From the NCBI GenBank assembly GCA_020054495.1, contig JAHWGK010000004.1, positions 26,912 to 90,911 on the forward strand: a DNA stretch of 64,000 bases, in the 5' to 3' direction. The translations under genes and the position numbers were made by a program. Positions 55,369 to 63,121 of the stretch are shown here, one piece after another; the stretch's first letter is position 1, and each line of letters begins with the position of its first letter. The DNA is from Thermoplasmata archaeon (GTDB lineage Archaea; Thermoplasmatota; E2; DHVEG-1). Under the pieces are notes generated by a model. It had not been told where the DNA came from and made no database searches. It saw only the letters and a program-made list of their open reading frames with translations.

Positions 55369-56247
55369 CTATCTCCGAAGTTCACCTAGTGTTGTCACTC
55401 TTTCTGCAAATGCGTTATGCTTATGAATTGATTCTTCGCTTTCGCTTCTTACTACAACCATTACTTCATCTGGTAGATTCTGGTATTTTTTCAAAATAGC
55501 ACTTAGTACGTCTCTTACAACATCTTCAACAAACTTTGGATTTTTATGAGCATTAAAAACAAGTTGTCCTTCTTCTCGACGTTTAAGAATACCATACGTA
55601 GGGCTACTAAAAGATTGTTCTGCTATATCAATTAGATCATTTGCATCAACAGATTTATCATCGCCTGGTACTTCAATCATTAGTGTTGTTATGTTTCTTT
55701 GATTATGTGTTGGAGGAATATCTTTTTGGTCATATTTTCCGATGGTTTTGATAACTTCACCGGCACAAGGACAAGCTGTCATTCCAATTACTCTTACTCC
55801 AATAAGTTTCTTTATATCTCTATTTGCTTTTGCGCGTGCTTCTGCAACAAGTTTGTAAGGCTCTAATCCTTTTTTTCCTGAGGGATATGTTCTTTCAAGG
55901 AAATAATCTGCTTCTGCTTTAACTTCTGAAACTGTTGCATAATCATGTTTTTCAAGGAGTAATTTTGCAATTTGTGCACAAAATGATTCCAGATCAGACA
56001 CAGGTTGTTGAAGATTTACATCAATAATATCTGAAACTAATTCTAGGTTTCTTGACATATGGCTCCCTTTTTGTGAGGCTGGGAGGTCAACAAAAAGATC
56101 CATTGTTACTACTAATGGAATAGCTGCTCCTTTATTTGGTCTCTTAATTGTTACAAGCTTTTTAACTCCTGTAACTCCAACACGAGTCAACTTAAAATTG
56201 GATTGTGAAGGACTGGATTGTACATCAGGTAAATCTATTGTCTTCAT
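55369..56247 (-). CDS. mptA: GTP cyclohydrolase MptA (type IB)
   Basis: 292 residues. Archaeal Fe(II)-dependent GTP cyclohydrolase of the FolE2/MptA family, first step of tetrahydromethanopterin-type pterin synthesis. Motifs: FKLTRVGVTGVKKLVTIKR; the metal/active-site stretch MDLFVDLPASQKGSHMSRNLE; GVRVIGMTACPCAGEVIK with the conserved Cys; THNQRNITTLMIEVPGD; and RREEGQLVFNAHKNPKFVEDVVRDVL. The presence of MptA indicates a methanopterin- or folate-like pterin pathway. A leader of about 100 nt can form CCTACC/GGTGGG. Divergent from the tRNA-Thr gene. Confidence 0.94.
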   Translation of the reverse strand: MKTIDLPDVQSSPSQSNFKLTRVGVTGVKKLVTIKRPNKGAAIPLVVTMDLFVDLPASQKGSHMSRNLELVSDIIDVNLQQPVSDLESFCAQIAKLLLEKHDYATVSEVKAEADYFLERTYPSGKKGLEPYKLVAEARAKANRDIKKLIGVRVIGMTACPCAGEVIKTIGKYDQKDIPPTHNQRNITTLMIEVPGDDKSVDANDLIDIAEQSFSSPTYGILKRREEGQLVFNAHKNPKFVEDVVRDVLSAILKKYQNLPDEVMVVVRSESEESIHKHNAFAERVTTLGELRR

Positions 56248-56355
56248 CTATAATTGCCCCCACCCAAAAATAGGTAGGGTTAAATTAAGGTTCGCATTCG
56301 ACTCAATTTTGCAAAAAGTAAAATAAAACCTTAGTTATTTAGGGGTTACAATTTT

Positions 56356-56427
56356 GCCGCTGTGGCTTAGAGGTATAGCGATTCCTTGGTAAGGAATAGG
56401 TCGGGGGTTCAATTCCCCCCAGCGGCT
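56356..56427 (+). tRNA. tRNA-Thr (anticodon GGT)
   Basis: A 72-nt cloverleaf. Acceptor stem GCCGCTG (56356-56362) pairs with CAGCGGC (56420-56426); anticodon stem ATTCC/GGAAT closes a 7-nt loop TTGGTAA with anticodon GGT; T-arm GGGGG-TTCAATT-CCCCC. Discriminator base T, as usual for archaeal tRNA-Thr. CCA is not encoded. No intron visible. Confidence 0.95.
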
Positions 56428-56531
56428 TGCAAATCGTTAAGAAGATTTATTTTAGTTGTTTACTTTTTAATTCTATGCTTTAAAAAAAATTCTCTTTAAT
56501 GATTTATGAATTATCATGGACGTTAGATGCT

Positions 56532-57083
56532 TTACTTGCGGAGTTGTCCTAACAAAGTAAGTTCCTTTGATACTTTATCTACTGCTATTGACACGTCGTC
56601 TACTGTTCTTGCGCCTGCGCAGACTATTTTACCAGAACCAAACAATAGCATAGCTACTTTAGGTTCTTTTATCCTATAGACCAACCCTGGGAATTGCTCA
56701 GGCTCATATTCCACGTTTTCTAAACCCAGAGCTACAGCTACTTCACTAAGATTAAGTTCCCCTCCTAGATCAGATGTGGCTACAATATTTTGGATCACAA
56801 TGTCCGGCTTTTTGTATACTTTTACCCCCATTTTTTCTAGCTTTTCTGCTATTATTTTGATAGTAGTCCTTACATCCTCAATAGTTTTTGCACCTGTACA
56901 GTTAGCTGCTCCGCTTCTAAATAGGAGCGTAGCTGTTTTTGGATCAGTCAGGCGATATACAAGTCCTGGGAATTGTTCCGGTTCATATTCTGCGTCTTCT
57001 AACGTTTGTGCTATAACATCTAGATCTAATTTCTCTGCAAATGTTGTAGATGCTACAATATTTTGTACCTTTATTTCTATCAT
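56532..57083 (-). CDS. tbp: TATA-box-binding protein
   Basis: 183 residues in two direct repeats of the saddle fold: residues about 4-90 contain YEPEQFPGLVYRLTDPKTAT and SGAANCTGAKTIEDV; residues about 95-180 contain YEPEQFPGLVYRIKEPKVAM and SGKIVCAGARTVDDV. Binds TATA elements to recruit TFB and RNA polymerase. No acidic C-terminal tail. ATG at 57081-57083. An A/T-rich ACTATTTAAC about 20-30 nt upstream may be its own TATA. Confidence 0.97.
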   Translation of the reverse strand: MIEIKVQNIVASTTFAEKLDLDVIAQTLEDAEYEPEQFPGLVYRLTDPKTATLLFRSGAANCTGAKTIEDVRTTIKIIAEKLEKMGVKVYKKPDIVIQNIVATSDLGGELNLSEVAVALGLENVEYEPEQFPGLVYRIKEPKVAMLLFGSGKIVCAGARTVDDVSIAVDKVSKELTLLGQLRK

Positions 57084-57453
57084 ATAATATCACTTTTCCG
57101 TTAAATAGTTCAGTGTTACAGCCTTTAGGTGGCAAAACCAAGAACAAGTATACCTATTAAAATAATTCTCTTTTGTTATACTGGCTAAAATAACCTGTTT
57201 TTCAACTTCTTCTGTTTATAAAATGGCATTGTAGTAATATACAAGCTTGAGAGTGGAACGAACAAGGGCGCCTATGCTTTTATGAGATACATAGAAATGA
57301 AAATTTTTGAATTTCTAATTCAGAAGCAACTATTTGATAAATAGGTAGATGCCTGACGAATTAAAGAGATAACAAATGATGAGAAACAATCTTATACAAT
57401 TTAGATAAAATTAAATAGTTGTTATGAACTTAAGCCTAAGGGAGGAAAAAATT
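57084..57453. other. Intergenic region between tbp and alba
   Basis: About 370 nt carrying the divergent promoters. Near the tbp side is ACTATTTAAC on the minus strand; before alba the sequence is A/T-rich and ends with the strong site GGGAGG. A TGATGA at about 57377 and a CTGA upstream recall C/D-box elements but their order and stems do not support an sRNA call. Nothing else recognised. Confidence 0.3.
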
Positions 57454-57795
57454 ATGACAGAAGAAACAACAGAAAAAACAACAGAAAAAACAACAACTAA
57501 AGAAAAAAGAAGAACTGATGAAAACATAATATTTGTTGGAAATAAACCACCGATGAGCTACGTGCTTGCAGTGGTAACACAGTTTAACACTACTGGTTCG
57601 GATGAGGTTGTAATAAAAGCTAGAGGTAGAGCTATAAGTAGAGCAGTAGACACAGCAGAAATAACAAGAAACAGATTTGTTACCAACGCAAAAATAAAAG
57701 ACATAAAAATTGGAACCGAGAGCATCACCAATGAGGAAGAAGGCAGAACTTCTAATGTGTCTTCAATTGAAATTATCTTAACAATTAAAAAGTAG
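57454..57795 (+). CDS. albA: Alba DNA/RNA-binding protein
   Basis: 113 residues. A Thr/Glu/Lys-rich N-terminal extension of about 25 residues ([20 protein letters not shown]) precedes the Alba fold: [21 protein letters not shown] with the KP motif, [25 protein letters not shown], and a C-terminal strand ending IEIILTIKK. Alba is an abundant archaeal nucleoid and RNA-binding protein. GGGAGG at 57440-57445 lies 8 nt before ATG 57454, which is why that start is preferred to ATG 57424. Such a repeated N-terminal tail is unusual and may be a flexible or modified arm. Confidence 0.93.
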   Translation: MTEETTEKTTEKTTTKEKRRTDENIIFVGNKPPMSYVLAVVTQFNTTGSDEVVIKARGRAISRAVDTAEITRNRFVTNAKIKDIKIGTESITNEEEGRTSNVSSIEIILTIKK

Positions 57796-57991
57796 AGCAA
57801 ATAGGTAGAACAGTAAGCTTACAAGACCGCGCTCATGTCTAATTCTAGTTTTTTTATGCATTCTCTGCCCCCTATTCCCAATAGGTGCTTCTGTGACATG
57901 TGTTGTAATAATTATAATGAGGAATCTTTAAATACTAGTCCTTAATCTACTTGGTCCATAGTCCTAATTGGACGAAAAGGAAATAGTAAAA

Positions 57992-58132
57992 ATGTATGAC
58001 GGAAATAGAGAAATGCACAAAGTAACCTGTGCAGATTGTGGTAAAGAAACTGAAGTTCCTTTCAAGCCAGATGGTAGCAGACCAGTCTATTGTAGGGAAT
58101 GTTTTCAGAAACATAAACCAAAAAGATTTTAG
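57992..58132 (+). CDS. Small zinc-ribbon protein
   Basis: 46 residues with two CxxC knuckles: VTCADCGKETEVPF and PVYCRECFQKH, spaced as in CxxC-x17-CxxC zinc ribbons of the short type common in archaea and CPR bacteria. The C-terminus is basic (KHKPKRF), suggesting nucleic acid binding. AAGG upstream at about 57977-57980 and a TATA-like CTTTAAATACT near 57930 support expression. A run of T near 58187-58199 downstream probably ends the transcript. Confidence 0.8.
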   Translation: MYDGNREMHKVTCADCGKETEVPFKPDGSRPVYCRECFQKHKPKRF

Positions 58133-58344
58133 ATAAAATTTTCAAAATCATCTAGATTTTAACAATCTTTATTTAAATATCTTTCTTTTTTTTTTATCTA
58201 GCCAGTAATAGAAAACTCATAGTTAGACTATGGCTGTAATAAGAAAGAATCATGTTAATATTTATTGTTGAAAACTCTTTTTATATTTTTGTTTCCATTT
58301 TCCCTATAATACTAAGAATGTAGGAAAGATGATTGATGTTATTT

Positions 58345-60651
58345 TTATACGGGTCGGCCTTGATTACTGAAACCATTATTTGGTTCATATGGATTAAATG
58401 CAGGGTCACCAAATAGTAATCGTACATAGTAAGTGGGGGGTTCTTTATCGACTCTTTTTTCACCTCTCAACGCTTCACCGATGCTGTAATCGTCTACTAT
58501 TAGATGATTTTCAAAAGTGGATAAACCTGCTTCCGAGCCTGTTTCCCGGGTGGCCCCAACGAAGGAGTTACATCCAGCATGAAGCATGGCTAATCCTATG
58601 TTCATCTGAGGCGGTATTCCATCGATACGTCCCATAAGACATGCAGATGCTAAGAAAATACTTGGTTTAGTATAAACCCAGTTTTTTGCATGTGCTACAT
58701 CAATTGCCTTAGAATAAAAATCGAGGCCATATAATGAGGGTGTAAACCAAAACCAATCTCCATGACCAAGATATTCTATATAATTTGAACCAGTGTATGT
58801 GTTTAGAAGTGTGGTTATTTGTCTGCTATTCCTTAAATTGCCGTAGACTTTTGGTTTGAAACCATATTGTCTGATTTCACGTGCATATGGGATTTGATGG
58901 AAGATGCCTCCGGTTTCACCGAATCCTTCACCAAAGATGAAACTAAAGCGGTTATGCCAATCTCTTGGTTTAGTTGATGGGCCGCATATATCTTGATAGA
59001 ATAAGGTCTGGGCTATCAATTGTGATACATCCTGTACATTCCATCCTATTATCCTGCCAACTGATAGATTCCAGTCTAGGGAATACGGATTGTCAGATGC
59101 AAGGCCTTTTTCAGGTAATCCTTGTTGAGACGGACTATAGTAATACATGGGGATCATGTTGGTTCCAGCAAGAATTGCAAGCCATGCAGGGCCGCTGAGA
59201 TAGTTATTGAGCATGTTATGATCGCCGAGTAATGCTAGTGTATTTTTCAGCTGCCCTATGGTATAGTTTACTTTTTGATTTGTGAAATTATGTAGTTTTT
59301 CGTTATACCATGGGCCTGTTCCAGAGCCGTTTGCTGCAGTTGCGTAGTTATCGCTAGTAAGTTCAAAATCAGGATCGGCTATAATAAGACCTCCATGAGC
59401 GCTGGTGAGATATGGAGCGATCATGGAAAGCTTTGGAATAAGGGGCATATGTGGTTTTTCCAAAGCTGAGATGTTGATAGAAATCTCAAAGTCAGAGTCT
59501 ACGATAGAGAGCCCTCGCTGAATGAAATATCCACCTTTTATGCCATTATATATTTTGACAACAAGCGTATAGTTGCCAGATGCGTTGCATGTAAGTGTTT
59601 CTAGATATGTTTCTCCAATTTCATAGGCAAGGCTATTTGAATATGCAACAATGTTATCCTGTGGGTCATAGAGGTACATATAGATTATTGGGACAATAGG
59701 ATTGATTTTGTCTAGTAGTGGTCTGCTTTTTCTACTAATGTTTCCATGGATATGGACTCTATTGATCCCGTTAGGAATACTAATATTGTACTGTTTGATA
59801 TCTGTTCCCTTAACGTTGATCTTTCTTCCGAGAATGGTCAATTTTATATTTTTAATATGATCAAAGAATGTTGTCTCATTGGAATCAATGATGTATGATG
59901 GAATAGCATCTGATGGATTTGCCATTGTGATATAGTTGATCTCTTCGAATTGTTCTTTGATAATGGTTATAATGGCGGTTTGTATCTCTTCTTCTGTTTC
60001 TAGAGTTCTAATGGTAATATTAGGAAATGTTAATTGGATATCTCCGATGACATAGACGTTGGTGGTATTCAGCGTAAAGCAGACATTTTGTATTTCCATT
60101 TGATTGTCATCATAGATAAGGATGGGGATGTTAAGATAACTTGCTAGAGGACTAGCTATGAGACTCAGTTGATATGCGTCCTCTGTATTATAGGGAATTA
60201 TTAGTACAGTTGAGGCTTGTGTGAATACATGTACAGCAGCATTAATAGCAACACAAGGTGGACTACCAAGTATTTCTGTTGTTTCATGTTCGGTATGTAG
60301 TTGTTCACCAAGTATCAGCAGTTTTTTATTTTTTGTTTCCAGAAATTGATCAAGGAATCTTTCCTGATAATCAGTGAGTTTTCCATCATTTTGAACAAGA
60401 AATGGTAGCAGTCCTGTTGAATTATTGTCTGTGTCATACCAACAGGCTAGATTTGCACCAATAATTCCAAAAAAGGGATTACTATCTGGAATTATAATAG
60501 CGTCTTCAATTGGTTTGCGGATTGAACCTGAATGAGATAACTCCTTTAGACTTGGAGTATCTTCTTCTATATCTATATATACTCCCTCAGAGTGAATTGT
60601 GCATGAAATCGTTAAGAATATAATTAGATATACTATGAATGTTTTACACAT
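58345..60651 (-). CDS. Secreted C25-like protease with cell-wall-binding-2-like N-terminal region
   Basis: 768 residues. Signal peptide (FIVYLIIFLTISCTIHSEG). Residues about 120-290 resemble cell-wall-binding repeat 2 domains: AINAAVHVFTQASTVLIIP, SPLASYLNIPILIYDD, NVYVIGDIQL. A beta-rich middle follows. The C-terminal third has C25 caspase-fold features: GSNYIEYLGHGDWFWFTPSL with the His, KPSIFLASACLMGRIDG with the Cys, NSFVGATRETGSEAG, and LFGDPAFNPYEP near the end. So it is probably a cysteine protease tethered to or interacting with the envelope, unlike the PKD-tailed C25 proteins. It lacks their C-terminal tail. Substrate unknown; catalytic assignment is from motif order. Confidence 0.78.
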   Translation of the reverse strand: MCKTFIVYLIIFLTISCTIHSEGVYIDIEEDTPSLKELSHSGSIRKPIEDAIIIPDSNPFFGIIGANLACWYDTDNNSTGLLPFLVQNDGKLTDYQERFLDQFLETKNKKLLILGEQLHTEHETTEILGSPPCVAINAAVHVFTQASTVLIIPYNTEDAYQLSLIASPLASYLNIPILIYDDNQMEIQNVCFTLNTTNVYVIGDIQLTFPNITIRTLETEEEIQTAIITIIKEQFEEINYITMANPSDAIPSYIIDSNETTFFDHIKNIKLTILGRKINVKGTDIKQYNISIPNGINRVHIHGNISRKSRPLLDKINPIVPIIYMYLYDPQDNIVAYSNSLAYEIGETYLETLTCNASGNYTLVVKIYNGIKGGYFIQRGLSIVDSDFEISINISALEKPHMPLIPKLSMIAPYLTSAHGGLIIADPDFELTSDNYATAANGSGTGPWYNEKLHNFTNQKVNYTIGQLKNTLALLGDHNMLNNYLSGPAWLAILAGTNMIPMYYYSPSQQGLPEKGLASDNPYSLDWNLSVGRIIGWNVQDVSQLIAQTLFYQDICGPSTKPRDWHNRFSFIFGEGFGETGGIFHQIPYAREIRQYGFKPKVYGNLRNSRQITTLLNTYTGSNYIEYLGHGDWFWFTPSLYGLDFYSKAIDVAHAKNWVYTKPSIFLASACLMGRIDGIPPQMNIGLAMLHAGCNSFVGATRETGSEAGLSTFENHLIVDDYSIGEALRGEKRVDKEPPTYYVRLLFGDPAFNPYEPNNGFSNQGRPV

Positions 60652-60858
60652 CAGATATAATCATAAAGACTACTATATTAAAAACCTTTTCAATAACTTA
60701 GGATTATTATAGAAATTCTAATATATCATTTGTATAATATGTAATTATTCTCCGACAGGACTAGCATCCTTTTCTTAGTTTGAGAGCAGTTAACCTAACG
60801 AAGAGCAGAATATTTATATATGATTCATTGATTTTTATATGTGGGGGAGTAAGAAATA

Positions 60859-61020
60859 ATGAACGGAAAAATAATAATAGATTTTGAATCTGGTAAAAAT
60901 GGAGAATGTAGTTGGAACATAACCCGAGAAGGCCCAGACAAGTTAGATAATGAGAATCTAAAATCCCTATTGGAGGCTGTTTTAGGGGAACTAATATCTA
61001 GTGAGTTTAAATTTCATTAA
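60859..61020 (+). CDS. Small hypothetical protein
   Basis: 53 residues, starting MNGKIIIDFESGKNGECSW, acidic, one Cys, with a helical C-terminal half (NLKSLLEAVLGELISSEF). GGGGGAG at 60843-60849, 9 nt upstream, is a strong ribosome site, and GAATATTTATATATG at about 60808-60822 is a good TATA, so expression is likely. It converges with the winged-helix gene 34 nt away. No domain recognised. Confidence 0.7.
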   Translation: MNGKIIIDFESGKNGECSWNITREGPDKLDNENLKSLLEAVLGELISSEFKFH

Positions 61021-61054
61021 CTAAATTCTTGGAAAATTGATTATATCGCTTTAT

Positions 61055-61387
61055 TTATCTTTCATTCATTGATCGCAATATTTCTTTTCCAAAATCAGTA
61101 AGTTTGTAGATTTTTACGTTTTTACTACTCTGTAATTGCTCAACGATATTAAGAGTTAAAAGAGATTCGTCATCTCTATATCTCGTATTCATACCACGTA
61201 AAGCACCAATAACATTAGTAGGAGTTGTCTTAACATTATAAGCGATATCTGAAGTATAACTTCCACTTGGGCTAATCTCAAAAAGGTATTCTGCAATCTT
61301 TTTCCTGACGTTACTTCTCCTCAAAGACCTCACGATAAGAGGTCTGAGTACATCTGGAGAAATTACGGTTTCGTCTCCGTCTTGCAT
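61055..61387 (-). CDS. Winged-helix transcriptional regulator
   Basis: 110 residues. An N-terminal DNA-binding unit: ISPDVLRPLIVRSLRRSNVRKKIAEYLFEISPSGSYTSDIAYNVKTTPTNVIGALRGM, then a wing with LTLNIVEQLQSSKNVKIYKLTDFGKEIL. It resembles short archaeal winged-helix regulators found near stress or gas-vesicle genes. Oligomerisation or ligand domain absent. Targets unknown; it faces the small 53-residue gene. Confidence 0.78.
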   Translation of the reverse strand: MQDGDETVISPDVLRPLIVRSLRRSNVRKKIAEYLFEISPSGSYTSDIAYNVKTTPTNVIGALRGMNTRYRDDESLLTLNIVEQLQSSKNVKIYKLTDFGKEILRSMNER

Positions 61388-61694
61388 CCCATCTCCTACT
61401 CATTAGTCTATATAACAAACCGTTTTAATAAATTACCGCTAATCTAGTTATTCATCTGCATATTCACATGCATATTTACCTACATTAAAAACATAAATTA
61501 AATCGTTCAAAATTTTGCTATAATTATATGAATATATTTGTGATTTTGTAAAAATTTTTAGATTAAATTATCTGTACCAAAATAAAAATTATTGATAAAA
61601 TAAAACAAAGGAAAACAGAAAAAGAAATCTAAAATAACAGGAGGTGAAACAAAGATTTAGATTTCTTTTCCAGTCCAAAATCTGTCAAACATTT
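61388..61694. other. A/T-rich spacer with a long hairpin
   Basis: About 307 nt without a gene. It carries the promoter of the winged-helix gene near 61400-61430 (TATATAACAAACCG region on the plus strand) and, at 61620-61669, a 14-bp stem-loop listed separately. The middle part is low-complexity A/T. Confidence 0.35.
61620..61669 (-). terminator. 14-bp stem-loop; terminator for the zinc-knuckle gene and possible functional RNA element
   Basis: AAAAGAAATCTAAA (61620-61633) pairs perfectly with TTTAGATTTCTTTT (61656-61669). On the minus strand it lies 25 nt after the stop of the 77-residue gene and is followed by a T-rich tract, like an intrinsic terminator. The 22-nt loop contains TCACCTCCT on the minus strand, the classic 16S rRNA 3' end sequence, and GGAGGTGA on the plus strand. 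Confidence 0.55.
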
Positions 61695-61928
61695 TTATCC
61701 ATGAGTTAATTGCTTAGGAACATTTATCAAATGAAATTGATGACCATTTTTTGGAGTTGCATTATTGAAAAATTCATTATAAGGTAAAACAACCTCTCTC
61801 CATTTTGCTACACGTTCATCTACTACGTCATAACAATGACTGCAGAGAAAATAATTTTTCCCCATTGTTGGATGTCGGTAACCTTTTAAGTATCCAAGCT
61901 TCCTTCCACATTCCACACAATCCATCAT
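61695..61928 (-). CDS. Small zinc-knuckle protein
   Basis: 77 residues. Two CxxC pairs (DCVECGRKLGYLKGYRHP and YFLCSHCYDVVDERV) form a likely zinc site, followed by a mixed C-terminal region ending LINVPKQLTHG. GGTGATAGGAA precedes two adjacent ATGs (61926-61928 and 61923-61925). No named family. Its 3' side has a hairpin and T-rich tract. Confidence 0.7.
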   Translation of the reverse strand: MMDCVECGRKLGYLKGYRHPTMGKNYFLCSHCYDVVDERVAKWREVVLPYNEFFNNATPKNGHQFHLINVPKQLTHG

Positions 61929-62045
61929 TTCCTATCACCAAATGTTATATCAGATTATATACACATAAAACCCTATTTCTAAATTTTTTGGCATAATTCT
62001 AAAATATACCTAACTTATTTACTTTTGTCAAATCGGTGGAGGAAT

Positions 62046-63032
62046 ATGGACCAATTAGACCTTAAAGATAGGAAAATACTCTATCAACTAAATCTTAATT
62101 GCCGTCAATCTAATACCTAGATAGGTAAAAAGGTTGGACTGTCAAAACAAGTTGTAGATTATCATATTAAAAGGATGGAAGACGAATCTATTATCACTGG
62201 TTATCAGACCGTTATTAATTCTTTTCAATTAGGTTATGATGTTTATAGATATTATATAACATTTCAAAATGCAACTCAGAAAATCAAAGACGAAATTATT
62301 GACTTTTTAATTCAATATAAAAACATGTGGACTGTTTATTCAACATCTGGGTTATTTGATTTAAGTATACTTATTTGGGTTAAAGACATTAGAAAATTTC
62401 AATTATTCTGGGAGGAATTGAACGATACATATGGAGATTATATATCTGAAAAAATCTATTCTGCGCTTCTATATTTTAATACTTATAATCATACGTATTT
62501 AATTCAAGATAGCTATTCCAAATCAGAAAGAAGTAAGTATATTCAAGTTAGACATGGGCCCCTTGTTGAAATTGATAAATTAGATTATGATTTATTAAAT
62601 ATTATTGTTTCAAATGCTCGAAAGCCCATAATCGAAATAGCAAAAAAACTCAACTGTTCCTCTCAGACTGTAAATTATCGGATAAAAAACCTAATGGAAA
62701 AAGGAGTAATTAAATTGTTTAAAGCTGGAATTAATTATTCAAAACTTAATCTTAAACAAATAGGCCTTGGAATTTGGCTTAGAAAACTATCCAAAAGAAG
62801 GGAAATATGGAAATTTTTTGGAAATAATCCACATGTAACATATATTCTAACATGTGCAGGTTATGCAGATTTACAAATAGAAATAATTATTGAAAGCCAA
62901 AATGGATTGGAAGATCTTATGAATGAGGTCTCAGAAAAATTTCCGGCGTCTATTAGAAATTATAATTTTTTTACAATCAAGAATCAATATCTATTTAGAT
63001 GTTTGCCTGATATGAAAGTTAAGTTAAAGTAA
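62046..63032 (+). CDS. Tandem Lrp-type regulator interrupted by an in-frame amber codon
   Basis: A paralogue of the 325-residue regulator at 41731-42708. From ATG 62046 (GGTGGAGG just upstream) the frame reads MDQLDLKDRKILYQLNLNCR and continues collinear with the paralogue, but codon 25 (62118-62120) is TAG, aligning with Gln in the intact copy; CAG to TAG is one change. The frame then continues to TAA at 63030-63032 with a RAM-like domain, second HTH (LDYDLLNIIVSNARKPIIEIAKKLNCSSQTVNYRIKNLMEKG) and second RAM-like domain. Options: recent pseudogene, sequencing error, internal start (for example the ATG at 62175, giving 285 residues without the first HTH), or readthrough/pyrrolysine. TAG is an ordinary stop for other genes here. 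Promoter sequence resembles that of the intact copy. Confidence 0.75.
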
Positions 63033-63089
63033 TTTCATTTCAACAAAAATTACTAAAAAAAGATGGTATGATAATTCTTGATTAGCTCG

Positions 63090-63121
63090 TGTTGCATATC
63101 GATATTTGAGATGATGCAACA
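63090..63121 (+). repeat. Stem-loop abutting the IS110 transposase start
   Basis: TGTTGCAT (63090-63097) pairs with ATGCAACA (63114-63121), whose last base is the A of the transposase ATG. The 16-nt loop contains ATCGATAT. It could be part of the element's left end or its guide RNA, or control transposase translation. Confidence 0.5.

Noticed and set aside
56248-56280. Riboswitch in the mptA leader (CCTACC/GGTGGG hairpin)
   Set aside because: A single 6-bp stem with one wobble pair is too little to claim a riboswitch; it matches no class I know.
41677-56316. Identical 13-mer CAATTTTGCAAAA at 41677-41689 and 56304-56316, upstream of unrelated genes
   Set aside because: It is A/T-rich and partly self-complementary; two occurrences in 64 kb are not clearly above chance and no further copies or consistent promoter position were seen.
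57345-57400. Possible C/D-box sRNA (TGATGA and CTGA elements)
   Set aside because: The boxes occur in the wrong order and without flanking terminal stem; not supportable.
62118-62120. Reading the amber codon as pyrrolysine
   Set aside because: No pyl genes in the window, the paralogue has Gln, and TAG serves as a normal stop in other genes; kept as one option only.
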